Of a stretch of DNA of 64,000 bases, positions 33,814 through 41,893 are shown one piece after another. The DNA is taken from assembly GCF_000157895.3 (NCBI RefSeq), contig NC_022663.1:5952001-6016000 (forward strand), in the 5' to 3' direction. Each line of letters opens with the position of its first letter. Position 1 is the stretch's first letter. Below the pieces are notes generated by a model. It did not search any database. It saw only the letters and a list, made by a program, of their open reading frames with translations, and was not told where the DNA came from. A program made the translations under genes and the position numbers. Source of the DNA: Mycobacterium kansasii ATCC 12478 (lineage in GTDB: Bacteria > Actinomycetota > Actinomycetes > Mycobacteriales > Mycobacteriaceae).

Positions 33814-34488
33814 AGTCGGCGCGCTCGAGCTTCGCGCACCCGATGGACGACATCCTCGGGGTGGTCTTCGGCTACCACCCGGATCACTATCCACCCGTAG
33901 CGCTGCTCCAGCATGGCGAGGCGCCGGATGTCCTTCACATATTGACGGCGGTTGGAGCGATGTTGGTCGCCGTCATACTCGACGGCGACCTTGATGTCCT
34001 CCCAGCCCATATCCACATAGGCTTCGCCCAACCCCATTCCTTGCGTACGGCGATTTGCGTCTGCGGGCGCGGGAAGCCGGCGGTAACCAGCACCAGCGCA
34101 CCCAGCCGCAGCCAGGTTTCCTTGGGCGATTGCGCCCCGGCATCCACCAAATCCAAGGCTGCTCGGGCCGCCCTGATGCCATGGCGGCCCCGATAGCCAT
34201 CGAGCAGTAGCTCGACATCGGCGAGCTTCAACTCCGCCGCCTGCGCGAGGGCATCGATGGCAGCGACCGCAACGCCCACCGGGTAGCGGCGTGCCAGGTC
34301 CAAAGCGGTGCGCGGCGGCGTCGTGACCCGCATGCCGTCGACAACGCCGATTTCATCGTCACCGATGAGCCCTTCCCAGACCTGCGCGCCCTTGGCGGGG
34401 CGGCGGTTGGTGTCGATGATCGCGGCCGGTCGGCCACGGCGAAAGTGTGCTCGACCACACCGACACCGGCCAGCCAGCGTAACGCCAC
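33810..34488 (-). pseudogene. Frameshifted DUF559/AbiEi-like gene (Rv1482c equivalent)
   Basis: Three adjacent minus-strand frames together give one protein of the mycobacterial family with a C-terminal DUF559 (Vsr-like endonuclease) domain. The 5' frame contains WLAGVGVVEHTFAVADRP (near 34475-34420). The middle frame continues AAIIDTNRRPAKGAQVWEG through RPQTQIAVRKEWGWA (about 34430-34025). The last frame starts near GEAYVDMGWEDIKVAVEYDGDQHRS and runs to the stop at 33810. The second shift, at about 34018-34030, is explained by one missing base. The N-terminus is short and ends in the palindromic element at 34478, so it is probably truncated too. M. tuberculosis carries a related gene here. 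Confidence 0.8.
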
Positions 34489-34525
34489 GGCGAGATCTGG
34501 CTCGATTTCTCGCCCTGGCGTTACG
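34478..34525. repeat. Dispersed palindromic element, copy 3, upstream of fabG1
   Basis: Left arm CGTAACGCCACGGCGAGA (34478-34495) and right arm TCTCGCCCTGGCGTTACG (34508-34525) pair with one mismatch around TCTGGCTCGATT. The element ends 59 nt upstream of the fabG1 start, so it lies at or just above the fabG1-inhA promoter. As I recall, the M. tuberculosis fabG1 upstream region also has an inverted GCGTAAC/GTTACGC pair in this place. Confidence 0.8.
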
Positions 34526-34560
34526 TCCGCGACATGCGACGAGCCGATTTCGGTGTTGCC

Positions 34561-34584
34561 TCGACAAGGCGCTAGGTTGACGGG
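34561..34584 (+). promoter_or_regulatory. fabG1-inhA promoter-proximal region
   Basis: The sequence just upstream of the fabG1 GTG (GCTAGGTTGACGGG ending at 34584) aligns with the M. tuberculosis mabA/fabG1 promoter. Counting back from GTG at 34585, the -15 position is C (34570) and the -8 position is T (34577), the same bases as wild-type M. tuberculosis, where changes at these positions raise InhA levels. Confidence 0.7.
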
Positions 34585-35352
34585 GTGACTGACACAGCCA
34601 CCGACACCACAAGCGAGGCCACCACCGACGGCGGCAAACCCCCCTTCGTATCCCGTTCAGTTCTGGTCACCGGTGGAAACCGGGGAATCGGGCTGGCGAT
34701 CGCGCAGCGGCTGGCCGCCGACGGCCACAAGGTGGCGGTCACGCACCGTGGATCCGGCGCGCCCGAGGGGCTGTTCGCCGTCGAGTGCGACGTCACCGAC
34801 AGCGACGCCGTCGATCGCGCCTTCAAAGAGGTCGAGGAGCACCAGGGGCCCGTTGAGGTGCTGGTGTCCAACGCCGGCGTCTCTGCGGACGCGTTCCTGA
34901 TTCGAATGACCGAAGAGCGGTTCGAGAAGGTCATCGACGCCAACCTCACCGGAGCGTTCCGGGTGACGCAGCGGGCAGCGCGCAGCATGCAGCGAAAGAA
35001 GTTCGGCCGGCTGATCTATATCGGATCGGTGTCCGGCAGTTGGGGCATCGGCAACCAGGCCAACTACGCAGCCTCCAAGGCCGGTGTCATCGGGATGGCC
35101 CGCTCGATCGCCCGAGAGCTGTCCAAGGTCAACGTGACGGCGAACGTGGTCGCCCCCGGGTACATCGACACCGATATGACCCGAGCCCTGGACGAGCGGA
35201 TCCAGGAGGGGGCACTGCAATTCATCCCGGCGAAGCGGGTCGGCACCGCTGCCGAGGTCGCCGGGGTGGTCAGTTTTCTAGCGTCGGAGGACGCGAGTTA
35301 CATCTCCGGTGCGGTCATCCCGGTTGACGGCGGCATGGGCATGGGCCACTAA
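34585..35352 (+). CDS. fabG1: 3-oxoacyl-ACP reductase FabG1 (MabA)
   Basis: A 255-residue short-chain dehydrogenase that reduces beta-ketoacyl-ACP with NADPH in the FAS-II cycle making mycolic acid precursors. The cofactor loop is SVLVTGGNRGIGLAIAQRLA (about residues 23-42), followed by NAGVSADAF (about 95-103) and the catalytic Ser-Tyr-Lys in YIGSVSGSWGIGNQANYAASKAG (about 145-167). The GTG start matches the known mycobacterial start. The N-terminal 20 residues are variable Thr-rich sequence. It heads the fabG1-inhA-hemH operon. Confidence 0.96.
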   Translation: MTDTATDTTSEATTDGGKPPFVSRSVLVTGGNRGIGLAIAQRLAADGHKVAVTHRGSGAPEGLFAVECDVTDSDAVDRAFKEVEEHQGPVEVLVSNAGVSADAFLIRMTEERFEKVIDANLTGAFRVTQRAARSMQRKKFGRLIYIGSVSGSWGIGNQANYAASKAGVIGMARSIARELSKVNVTANVVAPGYIDTDMTRALDERIQEGALQFIPAKRVGTAAEVAGVVSFLASEDASYISGAVIPVDGGMGMGH

Positions 35353-35372
35353 GAGCAAGAGGGGACGAAACA

Positions 35373-36182
35373 ATGGCAGGACTGCTGGAGGGTAAACGGA
35401 TCCTGGTGTCCGGGATCATCACCGACTCCTCGATCGCGTTTCATATCGCCCGGGTGGCCCAGGAGCAGGGCGCACAGCTGGTGCTGACCGGTTTCGACCG
35501 GTTGCGGCTGATCCAGCGGATCACCGACCGGTTACCGGAGAAGGCGCCGCTGCTGGAGCTCGACGTGCAAAACGACGAGCACCTGGCCACCCTCGCAGAC
35601 CGGGTCGTCGAGGTGATCGGCGAAGGCAACAAACTCGACGGGCTGGTCCACTCGATCGGCTTCATGCCGCAAAGCGGGATGGGGATCAACCCGTTCTTCG
35701 ACGCGCCCTACGAGGACGTGTCCAAGGGCATTCACATCTCCGCCTACTCCTACGCATCCATGGCAAAGGCGTTGCTGCCCATCATGAATCGTGGTGGCTC
35801 CATCGTCGGCATGGACTTCGACCCGAGCCGGGCGATGCCGGCCTATAACTGGATGACGGTCGCCAAGAGCGCGCTGGAGTCGGTCAACCGGTTCGTGGCC
35901 CGCGAGGCCGGCAAGTACGGTGTGCGCTCGAACCTCGTTGCCGCCGGGCCGATCCGGACGCTGGCGATGGCGGCAATCGTCGGCGGTGCGCTGGGCGAGG
36001 AGGCCGGCGCCCAGATCCAGCTACTCGAAGAGGGCTGGGACCAGCGCGCGCCCATTGGCTGGAACATGAAGGACCCGACGCCCGTCGCCAAGACCGTCTG
36101 CGCACTGCTGTCGGAGTGGCTGCCGGCCACCACGGGGGACATCATCTTCGCCGACGGCGGCGCCCACACTCAGTTGCTCTAG
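35373..36182 (+). CDS. inhA: NADH-dependent enoyl-ACP reductase InhA
   Basis: A 269-residue enoyl-ACP reductase of the FAS-II cycle, the target of isoniazid-NAD and ethionamide-NAD adducts. Same length as M. tuberculosis InhA. The cofactor-site residues Ser20, Ile21 (ITDSSIAFH) and Ser94 (LVHSIGFMP) and the catalytic Tyr158, Met161 and Lys165 (AYNWMTVAKSA) are all conserved, with no resistance-type substitution at 21 or 94. RBS AAGAGGGGACG precedes ATG 35373. It lies 20 nt downstream of fabG1. Confidence 0.98.
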   Translation: MAGLLEGKRILVSGIITDSSIAFHIARVAQEQGAQLVLTGFDRLRLIQRITDRLPEKAPLLELDVQNDEHLATLADRVVEVIGEGNKLDGLVHSIGFMPQSGMGINPFFDAPYEDVSKGIHISAYSYASMAKALLPIMNRGGSIVGMDFDPSRAMPAYNWMTVAKSALESVNRFVAREAGKYGVRSNLVAAGPIRTLAMAAIVGGALGEEAGAQIQLLEEGWDQRAPIGWNMKDPTPVAKTVCALLSEWLPATTGDIIFADGGAHTQLL

Positions 36183-36187
36183 CCCGC

Positions 36188-37231
36188 ATGGAATTTGACG
36201 CCGTCCTGCTGCTGTCCTTCGGTGGGCCGGAGGGGCCCGAGCAGGTGCGGCCGTTTTTGGAGAACGTCACCCGGGGCCGCGGTGTGCCGCCCGAGCGCCT
36301 CGATGCGGTGGCCGAGCACTACCTGCATTTCGGGGGCGTCTCACCGATCAACGGCATCAACCGGGCGCTGGTGAACCAACTGCAAGCCGAGCAGGACCTG
36401 CCGGTCTACTTCGGCAACCGCAACTGGGATCCCTACGTCGAAGGCGCGGTTAAAGCCATGCGCGACAACGGTATTCGCCGTGCCGCCGTGTTCGCGACAT
36501 CGGCGTGGAGCGGCTATTCCAGTTGCGGGCAGTATGCCGAGGACATTGCCCGGGCACGCCGGGCGGCCGGCCCGGACGCGCCCGAGCTGGTCAAGCTGCG
36601 GCCCTACTTCGACCATCCGGTATTCGTCGAAATGTTCGCCGCTAGCGTTGCTTCGGCTGCGGCGACCGTGCCCGCTAACGCAAGACTGGTGTTTACCGCG
36701 CACTCGATCCCGGTGGCCGCCGACCAGCGCTGGGGCCCCCGCCTCTACAGCCGCCAAGTCGCTTATGCCGCAAACCTTGTCGCAAAGGCCGCCGGATATG
36801 CCGACTATGACCTGGTCTGGCAGTCACGCTCCGGCCCGCCGCAGGTTCCGTGGCTGGAGCCCGACGTCGGCGACCACCTCACCGCGCTGGCGAGCACGGG
36901 TACCACCGCAGTGATCATCTGTCCCCTCGGATTCGTCGCCGACCACATCGAGGTCGTGTGGGATCTCGACCATGAATTGCGCTTACAGGCACAGGCATTG
37001 GGCGTCGAATTCGCCCGGGCCGGTACCCCCAACGCCGACCGGCGCTTCGCCCGGCTGGCCGCGGATTTGATCGACGAACTTCGCTACGGTCGCGCGCCGT
37101 CGCGGGTCAGCGGTCCCGATCCGGTGCCCGGCTGTCTCGCCGGCATCAACGGTGAGCCCTGCCGTCCGCCGCACTGCGTTGCGCGCGAACTGGAGGTCAG
37201 TCCGACCAAGCCGAATGCAGGATCGCGCTGA
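36188..37231 (+). CDS. hemH: Ferrochelatase (coproporphyrin ferrochelatase CpfC / HemH)
   Basis: A 347-residue ferrochelatase that inserts iron into the porphyrin; in actinobacteria the substrate is coproporphyrin III. Visible motifs are LLSFGGPEGPEQVRPFLENVTRG (about residues 8-30), VYFGNRNWDPYVEGAVKAM (about 74-92), the catalytic His in LVFTAHSIPVAAD (about 174-186) and GFVADHIEVVWDLDHE (about 254-269). The C-terminus has PGCLAGINGEPCRPPHC, cysteines of the [2Fe-2S] cluster known in mycobacterial ferrochelatases. ATG 36188 lies 5 nt after inhA. The 3' end overlaps the convergent next gene by 35 nt. Confidence 0.95.
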   Translation: MEFDAVLLLSFGGPEGPEQVRPFLENVTRGRGVPPERLDAVAEHYLHFGGVSPINGINRALVNQLQAEQDLPVYFGNRNWDPYVEGAVKAMRDNGIRRAAVFATSAWSGYSSCGQYAEDIARARRAAGPDAPELVKLRPYFDHPVFVEMFAASVASAAATVPANARLVFTAHSIPVAADQRWGPRLYSRQVAYAANLVAKAAGYADYDLVWQSRSGPPQVPWLEPDVGDHLTALASTGTTAVIICPLGFVADHIEVVWDLDHELRLQAQALGVEFARAGTPNADRRFARLAADLIDELRYGRAPSRVSGPDPVPGCLAGINGEPCRPPHCVARELEVSPTKPNAGSR

Positions 37232-38147
37232 CGGCGGCTATCCGCGCGGAGCGCACCACCGCGGTCAGCGGCCGCAGCGCGTCGAACGTGGTCTGTACCT
37301 CCGACGACGACTGGGCTCGGATCGGCTCGAGACCGGCCGCCGGGCGTGGGGCGAAGCGGTCCGCTGCGGAATCGGGTAATCGGCTGAGGCCGGCGCTGAC
37401 CGCGATGATCGCGTCGACGTGTGCGGCGTTCTCCAGCACCCGCAGTGCGCGCGACGGTGCATGGTCGGGAATGCGGTGTTGCCGTGCGGATTCCAGCAAC
37501 TGCTCGACCAGGCCGCGCGGGTTGGTGATGCCGGCGGCGCTGGGTCCCATGCCGATGGCGCCCAACGCGTCGGCAGCCGAGCGCACCGCTGCCCGCAGGG
37601 CGTATTCGGCGTCGCCCAGTTCGTAGTGGTCCAATACCGGGGTACCGGGCAGCGAGTACACCATCCACGACAACGCACACAACTCGGTTAGGGCCGCGTG
37701 GTCGTCGGGCGTCGGTTCGGTGTCGCGGTAAGAGAACTCGGGGACCAGCCCGATAGATGTGCCGGGGTCATCGGGATTGGTAACGATGATCGCTTCACCG
37801 GCGGCCAGCGCGTCGCGCTCGAATTGTGTTCCGGCGGAAAGCCCGCGCACATCGCCCGGCACCGGCAACACCACGTTGATCGTCCCGCGGAGCCGATCCG
37901 GCGGACCGGGTGCCGACGTCCTTGCCCGGCCTGCGGCGGTGCGCAGCGTTGACAACAGCGACACCGTTCCGGCGCTATCCACATCCGGCCATGGCAGGCC
38001 GGTATGCCCGGCTGCGACGGCGTCATATGCCGTGACCGATTGCGTTGGCGCCCAGAGGGATAACGCGTCCAGAAGGTCGTCGGGCGCCGCCTTGCCGGCG
38101 AGCCAGGCGTTGGCCCACATCGAAAGCGTTGCGCTGGGACACCACAT
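37197..38147 (-). CDS. Conserved hypothetical protein (Rv1486c equivalent)
   Basis: A 316-residue protein conserved in mycobacteria, starting MWCPSATLSMWANAWLAGKAAPDDLLDALSLWAPTQSVTAYDA. No signal peptide, membrane helix or known catalytic motif is evident; composition is Ala/Leu/Asp-rich. LVPEFSY (about residues 133-139) and LCALSWMVYSLPGTPVLDHYELGDAEYALRAAVRSAA (about 156-192) are the best conserved stretches by comparison with what I recall of the M. tuberculosis protein. It overlaps hemH by 35 nt at the 3' ends and is divergent from the NfeD/stomatin pair. Function unknown. Confidence 0.85.
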   Translation of the reverse strand: MWCPSATLSMWANAWLAGKAAPDDLLDALSLWAPTQSVTAYDAVAAGHTGLPWPDVDSAGTVSLLSTLRTAAGRARTSAPGPPDRLRGTINVVLPVPGDVRGLSAGTQFERDALAAGEAIIVTNPDDPGTSIGLVPEFSYRDTEPTPDDHAALTELCALSWMVYSLPGTPVLDHYELGDAEYALRAAVRSAADALGAIGMGPSAAGITNPRGLVEQLLESARQHRIPDHAPSRALRVLENAAHVDAIIAVSAGLSRLPDSAADRFAPRPAAGLEPIRAQSSSEVQTTFDALRPLTAVVRSARIAAVSAILHSAWSD

Positions 38148-38204
38148 GATCTCGCAGTGTAGTTGTTGGGCACGGTTGTCGGGGATCGCGCGTATTCTGT
38201 GCGC

Positions 38205-38639
38205 ATGCCCGTAGCCCTGCTCTGGCTCGTCGCAGCGTTGGTGCTCGTCAGCGCGGAAGCGTTGACCGGTGACATGTTCCTGCTGATGCTCGGTGGCGGC
38301 GCGCTGGCGGCAGCGGGAAGCAGCTGGCTGATGGATTGGCCGCTGTGGGCCGACGGCGTGGTGTTCCTCGTCGTCTCGGTGCTATTGCTGGTGCTGGTTC
38401 GGCCCGCGTTGCGGCGGCGGATCACCCCCGGCAAAGGCTTGCCGATGGGCATCAAAGCGCTGGAGGGCAAGAATGCCCTTGTGCTGGATCGGGTGGCCCG
38501 TGATGAAGGCCAGGTCAAAATCGACGGCCAGGTGTGGACGGCGCGCCCGCTGAACGAGGGCGATGTGTTCGAACCGGGTGATTCGGTGACCGTGGTGCAC
38601 ATCGACGGAGCCACCGCGGTCGTCTTCAAAGACGCGTAG
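38205..38639 (+). CDS. NfeD-like membrane protein (Rv1487 equivalent)
   Basis: A 144-residue protein with three N-terminal membrane segments (ALLWLVAALVLVSAEAL; MFLLMLGGGALAAAGSSW; GVVFLVVSVLLLVLV) and a C-terminal OB-fold domain (about residues 85-144: GKNALVLDRVARDEGQVKIDGQVWTARPLNEGDVFEPGDSVTVV), the NfeD1b arrangement. Such proteins pair with SPFH/stomatin proteins, encoded 21 nt downstream, in membrane microdomains. ATG 38205 gives the length of the M. tuberculosis protein. Confidence 0.92.
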   Translation: MPVALLWLVAALVLVSAEALTGDMFLLMLGGGALAAAGSSWLMDWPLWADGVVFLVVSVLLLVLVRPALRRRITPGKGLPMGIKALEGKNALVLDRVARDEGQVKIDGQVWTARPLNEGDVFEPGDSVTVVHIDGATAVVFKDA

Positions 38640-38660
38640 CAACTGGAGAAAGGAATCCCG

Positions 38661-39806
38661 GTGGAAGGTGCCGTTGCCGGCCTGGTGTTTCTGGCCGTAC
38701 TGGTGATATTCGCCATCATTGTGGTGGCCAAGTCGGTTGCGCTGATCCCGCAGGCCGAGGCCGCAGTGATCGAGCGGCTGGGTCGTTACAGCCGCACCGT
38801 CAGTGGGCAGCTGACGTTGTTGGTGCCGTTCATCGACCGCGTCCGCGCCCGGGTGGACCTGCGCGAGCGGGTGGTGTCGTTTCCGCCGCAGCCCGTCATC
38901 ACCGAGGACAACCTGACCCTCAACATCGACACCGTGGTGTACTTCCAGGTCACCGTTCCCCAGGCCGCGGTGTACGAGATCAGCAATTACATCGTCGGCG
39001 TCGAGCAGCTCACCACCACCACGCTGCGCAACGTCGTCGGCGGCATGACCCTCGAGCAGACGCTGACCTCCCGTGATCAGATCAACGCGCAGTTGCGCGG
39101 CGTGCTCGACGAGGCAACCGGCCGCTGGGGCCTGCGGGTGGCGCGCGTGGAATTGCGCAGCATCGACCCGCCGCCGTCCATTCAGGCATCCATGGAAAAG
39201 CAGATGAAGGCCGACCGGGAAAAGCGGGCGATGATCCTGACCGCCGAAGGCACCCGGGAAGCGGCGATCAAGCAGGCGGAGGGGCAGAAGCAGGCGCAGA
39301 TTCTTGCGGCCGAGGGCGCCAAGCAGGCCGCGATCCTGGCCGCCGAGGCCGACCGGCAGTCGCGGATATTGCGTGCCCAGGGTGAGCGAGCCGCGGCTTA
39401 CCTGCAGGCGCAGGGGCAGGCCAAGGCCATCGAGAAGACGTTCGCGGCGATCAAGGCCGGCCGGCCGACCCCCGAGATGCTGGCCTACCAGTACTTGCAG
39501 ACGCTGCCGGAGATGGCCCGCGGCGACGCGAACAAGGTGTGGGTGGTGCCCAGCGATTTCAGCGCGGCGCTGCAGGGCTTCACCAGGTTGTTGGGGACGC
39601 CGGGGGAGGACGGCGTGTTCCGGTTCGAGCCGTCTCCGGTCGAGGACCTGCCCAAGCACGCCGGCGACGGCGACGACGCCGAGGTCGCCGACTGGTTCTC
39701 CACCCAGCCCGACCCGACGATCGCCCAAGCGGTGGCCAAGGCCGAGGCGATAGCTCGCGCACCGGTGGAAAATCCGCTGGGTCCGCCGCCGGAGCTGCGG
39801 CGCTAG
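38661..39806 (+). CDS. SPFH/Band-7 (stomatin-like) protein (Rv1488 equivalent)
   Basis: A 381-residue stomatin-family protein. One N-terminal membrane helix (VAGLVFLAVLVIFAIIVVAKSVAL, about residues 5-28) precedes the Band-7 domain (IPQAEAAVIERLGRYSRTVSGQLTLLVPFIDRV... to about 180), then an Ala/Gln/Glu-rich coiled coil (EAAIKQAEGQKQAQILAAEGAKQAAILAAEADRQ, about 197-230) that drives oligomerisation. The GTG start (VEGAVAGLVF) follows GAGAAAGGA. It works with the NfeD partner encoded upstream. Confidence 0.93.
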   Translation: MEGAVAGLVFLAVLVIFAIIVVAKSVALIPQAEAAVIERLGRYSRTVSGQLTLLVPFIDRVRARVDLRERVVSFPPQPVITEDNLTLNIDTVVYFQVTVPQAAVYEISNYIVGVEQLTTTTLRNVVGGMTLEQTLTSRDQINAQLRGVLDEATGRWGLRVARVELRSIDPPPSIQASMEKQMKADREKRAMILTAEGTREAAIKQAEGQKQAQILAAEGAKQAAILAAEADRQSRILRAQGERAAAYLQAQGQAKAIEKTFAAIKAGRPTPEMLAYQYLQTLPEMARGDANKVWVVPSDFSAALQGFTRLLGTPGEDGVFRFEPSPVEDLPKHAGDGDDAEVADWFSTQPDPTIAQAVAKAEAIARAPVENPLGPPPELRR

Positions 39807-39815
39807 GAGCAGCTG

Positions 39816-40172
39816 ATGGGCATTTTGACCTCACCGAAAACCTATGCGGCGCTGGCGGTGTTTCAGGCCGGCGATGCGGTGGCATGCGCGATCCCCCTGG
39901 CGCCGATCGAGAAGCTGCTCGACGACCTGGGTGTGCCGGCCGATGTGCGTCCGGTCCTGCCCGTGGCCAAGGCCGCCGCCGCCGTCGGGCTGCTCTCGGC
40001 CACCCGGTTTCCCGCGCTGGCGCGATTGACGACGGCGATGCTGACGGTGTACTTCGTCTTGGCGCTGGGCGCCCATGTTCGGGCACGCGATTTCAGTGTC
40101 ACCGCGATTCCGGCGGCCATGTTTCTGGCGCTGTTCGCGGTGATGACGGCCAAGGGGCCGGACCGGGTTTAG
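39816..40172 (+). CDS. Small conserved membrane protein (Rv1489 equivalent)
   Basis: A 118-residue protein with about four hydrophobic segments (YAALAVFQAGDAVACAIPL; VAKAAAAVGLLSATRFPAL; LTTAMLTVYFVLALGAHVRA; AAMFLALFAVMTA), a DoxX-like topology. ATG 39816 follows GGAGCAG, 9 nt after the stomatin stop, so it is probably in the same transcript. The last 4 nt overlap the convergent oxidoreductase. Function unknown. It marks the left boundary of the accessory block. Confidence 0.85.
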   Translation: MGILTSPKTYAALAVFQAGDAVACAIPLAPIEKLLDDLGVPADVRPVLPVAKAAAAVGLLSATRFPALARLTTAMLTVYFVLALGAHVRARDFSVTAIPAAMFLALFAVMTAKGPDRV

Positions 40173-40636
40173 CCGAGGCGCAACTCGACCAGCGGCAGCG
40201 GAGTGCCGGTGTCGGTGATGGCGGTGCCGAGAGTTTGCTCGAGTGCCGGCTTGAGGTGTCGCCAGGCCCGCGGGTGGCGGCTGCGGTAGGCGGCCAGGGC
40301 GCGGTCGGCGTGCGGCTGGTCGAGGACGCGCGCGGTGGCGGCAGCGGGGGCGCGGCTGCCGGCGTAGACCCGCACGTGCGGGTTGGCCTCGATGTTGCGG
40401 AACCACTGGGCTTTCCGGCCGAAGCCGGAGGCGACGACATAGGTGTGCGGGTCGGGATGATCGACCACCTCGAGCACCACATTGCGCCGGGCGCCGGACT
40501 TGCGGCCGATGTGTTCGAGCATCAGGATCCGCGATCCGAACAGGGCACCGGCGCGTGCGCGATAAATCCAGATGGGCGCGCGCATGAGCCTGCGGGAGCG
40601 CAACAGCTGTGCGCCGGCCCTGGCTAATAGGGACAT
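40169..40636 (-). CDS. Deazaflavin (F420)-dependent nitroreductase-family protein
   Basis: A 155-residue Ddn/DUF385-type protein with the split-barrel fold of F420-binding oxidoreductases: LMLEHIGRKSGARRNVVLEVVDHPDPHTYVVASGFGRKAQWFRNIEANPHVRVYAG (about residues 38-93) includes the HxGRKSG and WxxNLxAxP-type F420-binding motifs. ATG 40636 (MSLLARAGAQLL) is preceded by GGAGGCAAACA, a better ribosome site than the ATG at 40657. It lies just downstream of a tetR gene on the same strand, which probably controls it. The substrate is unknown. Confidence 0.88.
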   Translation of the reverse strand: MSLLARAGAQLLRSRRLMRAPIWIYRARAGALFGSRILMLEHIGRKSGARRNVVLEVVDHPDPHTYVVASGFGRKAQWFRNIEANPHVRVYAGSRAPAAATARVLDQPHADRALAAYRSRHPRAWRHLKPALEQTLGTAITDTGTPLPLVELRLG

Positions 40637-40656
40637 TGTTTGCCTCCATTCCTCCA

Positions 40657-41262
40657 TCAGGTACTGCGTAGTCCGTCGCGGTAGATCGAGAACACCTCCC
40701 CGGCCCAGCGCTGCATCCCGGTAGCGGCGAGCGGGTCCACGCCAAGCACCTCGATCAGCCGTGGTCGCAGGGTCAGCAGCGCCAGGTCGTTGACCAGTAG
40801 GAAGGCGGCGCGTATCTCGGGATCCGCGCCGGGGCTGGCCGTGCCGGCGGCCACCATGGCGTCCAGAGCGGTCTTGCTGAGCCGAAAAAGGCGGGCGAAC
40901 AACGTCGATCCGGCCGCGCCGCCGGCGAGCAGCATCCGGCTCAGGTAGGCCGGGATCGGCGAGTCGGGCGGCAGGTGGGTTGCCAGGCCGTCGAGCAGGC
41001 TGGGCACCGCCGATTGGTCGGGGGTCTGGCCGGTGATTTCGGTCAGCAGTACATCGAAGGTCGCGACGACATGATTGTCGACCGCCTCGATCAGCCCGTC
41101 CTTCGAGCCGTAGTGGCGGATGACCAAGGCCGCAGACACTCCCGCCGCGGTCGCGATGTCGCGCATCGTGACCGCGGCGGGGTCGTGCTCGGCGAACAGT
41201 CGCAGCGCCTCGTCACGGATTCGTGCCCGCGCCGTCCGGTCATCCGGCTGGGATAAACGCAC
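40657..41262 (-). CDS. TetR-family transcriptional regulator
   Basis: A 201-residue regulator. The DNA-binding domain is RIRDEALRLFAEHDPAAVTMRDIATAAGVSAALVIRHYGSKDGLIEAV (about residues 14-61); the remainder is helical with a C-terminal domain resembling the TetR_C_33-type mycobacterial group. GTG 41262 is the start, inside a palindrome TAAACGCACGTTTA, so it is very likely autorepressed. It is the first gene of a two-gene unit with the deazaflavin oxidoreductase. Confidence 0.9.
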   Translation of the reverse strand: MRLSQPDDRTARARIRDEALRLFAEHDPAAVTMRDIATAAGVSAALVIRHYGSKDGLIEAVDNHVVATFDVLLTEITGQTPDQSAVPSLLDGLATHLPPDSPIPAYLSRMLLAGGAAGSTLFARLFRLSKTALDAMVAAGTASPGADPEIRAAFLLVNDLALLTLRPRLIEVLGVDPLAATGMQRWAGEVFSIYRDGLRST

Positions 41263-41287
41263 GTTTACAATTATAAACGATTGTTTA
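41254..41287. promoter_or_regulatory. Twin TetR operators TAAACnnnnGTTTA
   Basis: Two perfect palindromes with identical arms: TAAAC-GCAC-GTTTA at 41254-41267 and TAAAC-GATT-GTTTA at 41274-41287. Their centres are 20 nt apart, close to two helical turns, so two dimers could bind the same face. The first covers the tetR start codon. Confidence 0.8.
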
Positions 41288-41322
41288 CATCCACGGTTGT
41301 TGGGGTGCCGCTCAGCGACCGC

Positions 41323-41802
41323 TCAGGGGCGGGGTGTCGGCGAGGTTTGCATGGACGGCGGAAGTCCGGGTGGCTGGCCCGGTGCCCCCGGCGGTTGGCC
41401 CGGGCCTAAGGGTCCGGCTTGGGGCGGTGCCGGCGGACGTGGGCCACGCGGCACTCCCAACGGCCCGGGCATCGGCCGGAAAGCTCCCGCGACCGGTCCG
41501 GGTGGGCCGCCGGGACCGGGAGGAGGCGGTTGGCCGTGGCTGAATGCTTGCCCCGGCATTTGCATGGGCCCCGATCCCGGGGGAGGTGGCGGTGGCCCGA
41601 CGCTGATCAGCCAGGCAAACGCGATCGCAGCAACGCTGCCGGCTGCGCCCAGGATCAGGCCCGCAACCCCGGCGCCGATCAGCGCGGCCAGCGAGAAGCG
41701 GCGGCGCTCACGACCGGGGTCGGCGACCACCGCCGGCGGGGGCGCGACGGGTGCGGGAGTTGGCACAGGGCCGCTCGCGGCGGTGTTCTCGTCGGAGGTC
41801 AT
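41323..41802 (-). CDS. Proline-rich single-pass membrane protein
   Basis: A 159-residue protein. A cytoplasmic Pro/Ala-rich N-terminus (about residues 1-35) precedes one membrane helix (FSLAALIGAGVAGLILGAAGSVAAIAFAWLI, about 36-66). The remainder is outside, almost wholly Pro/Gly (GPPPPPPGSGPMQMPGQAF..., GPRPPAPPQAGPLGPGQPPGAPGQPPG). Its layout matches the next gene upstream (107 residues), so they are probably paralogues. No enzymatic motif. The opposite strand has Gly/Ala reading frames of similar length, but the helix and start context favour this strand. Interaction with the adjacent two-component kinase is only an inference. Confidence 0.6.
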   Translation of the reverse strand: MTSDENTAASGPVPTPAPVAPPPAVVADPGRERRRFSLAALIGAGVAGLILGAAGSVAAIAFAWLISVGPPPPPPGSGPMQMPGQAFSHGQPPPPGPGGPPGPVAGAFRPMPGPLGVPRGPRPPAPPQAGPLGPGQPPGAPGQPPGLPPSMQTSPTPRP

Positions 41803-41893
41803 ACGGCTCCTCAGGTCGTCGGGTGTGTTCAGTAATCGCGACGGTAATGGCCGTACTTGAAGTGGACCTGAAGAACCTGGGTGCTCGAGCGGT

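Noticed and set aside
34561..34584. A possible resistance-type promoter change at fabG1
   Set aside because: The -15 and -8 positions carry the wild-type C and T. Differences at other bases are between-species variation.
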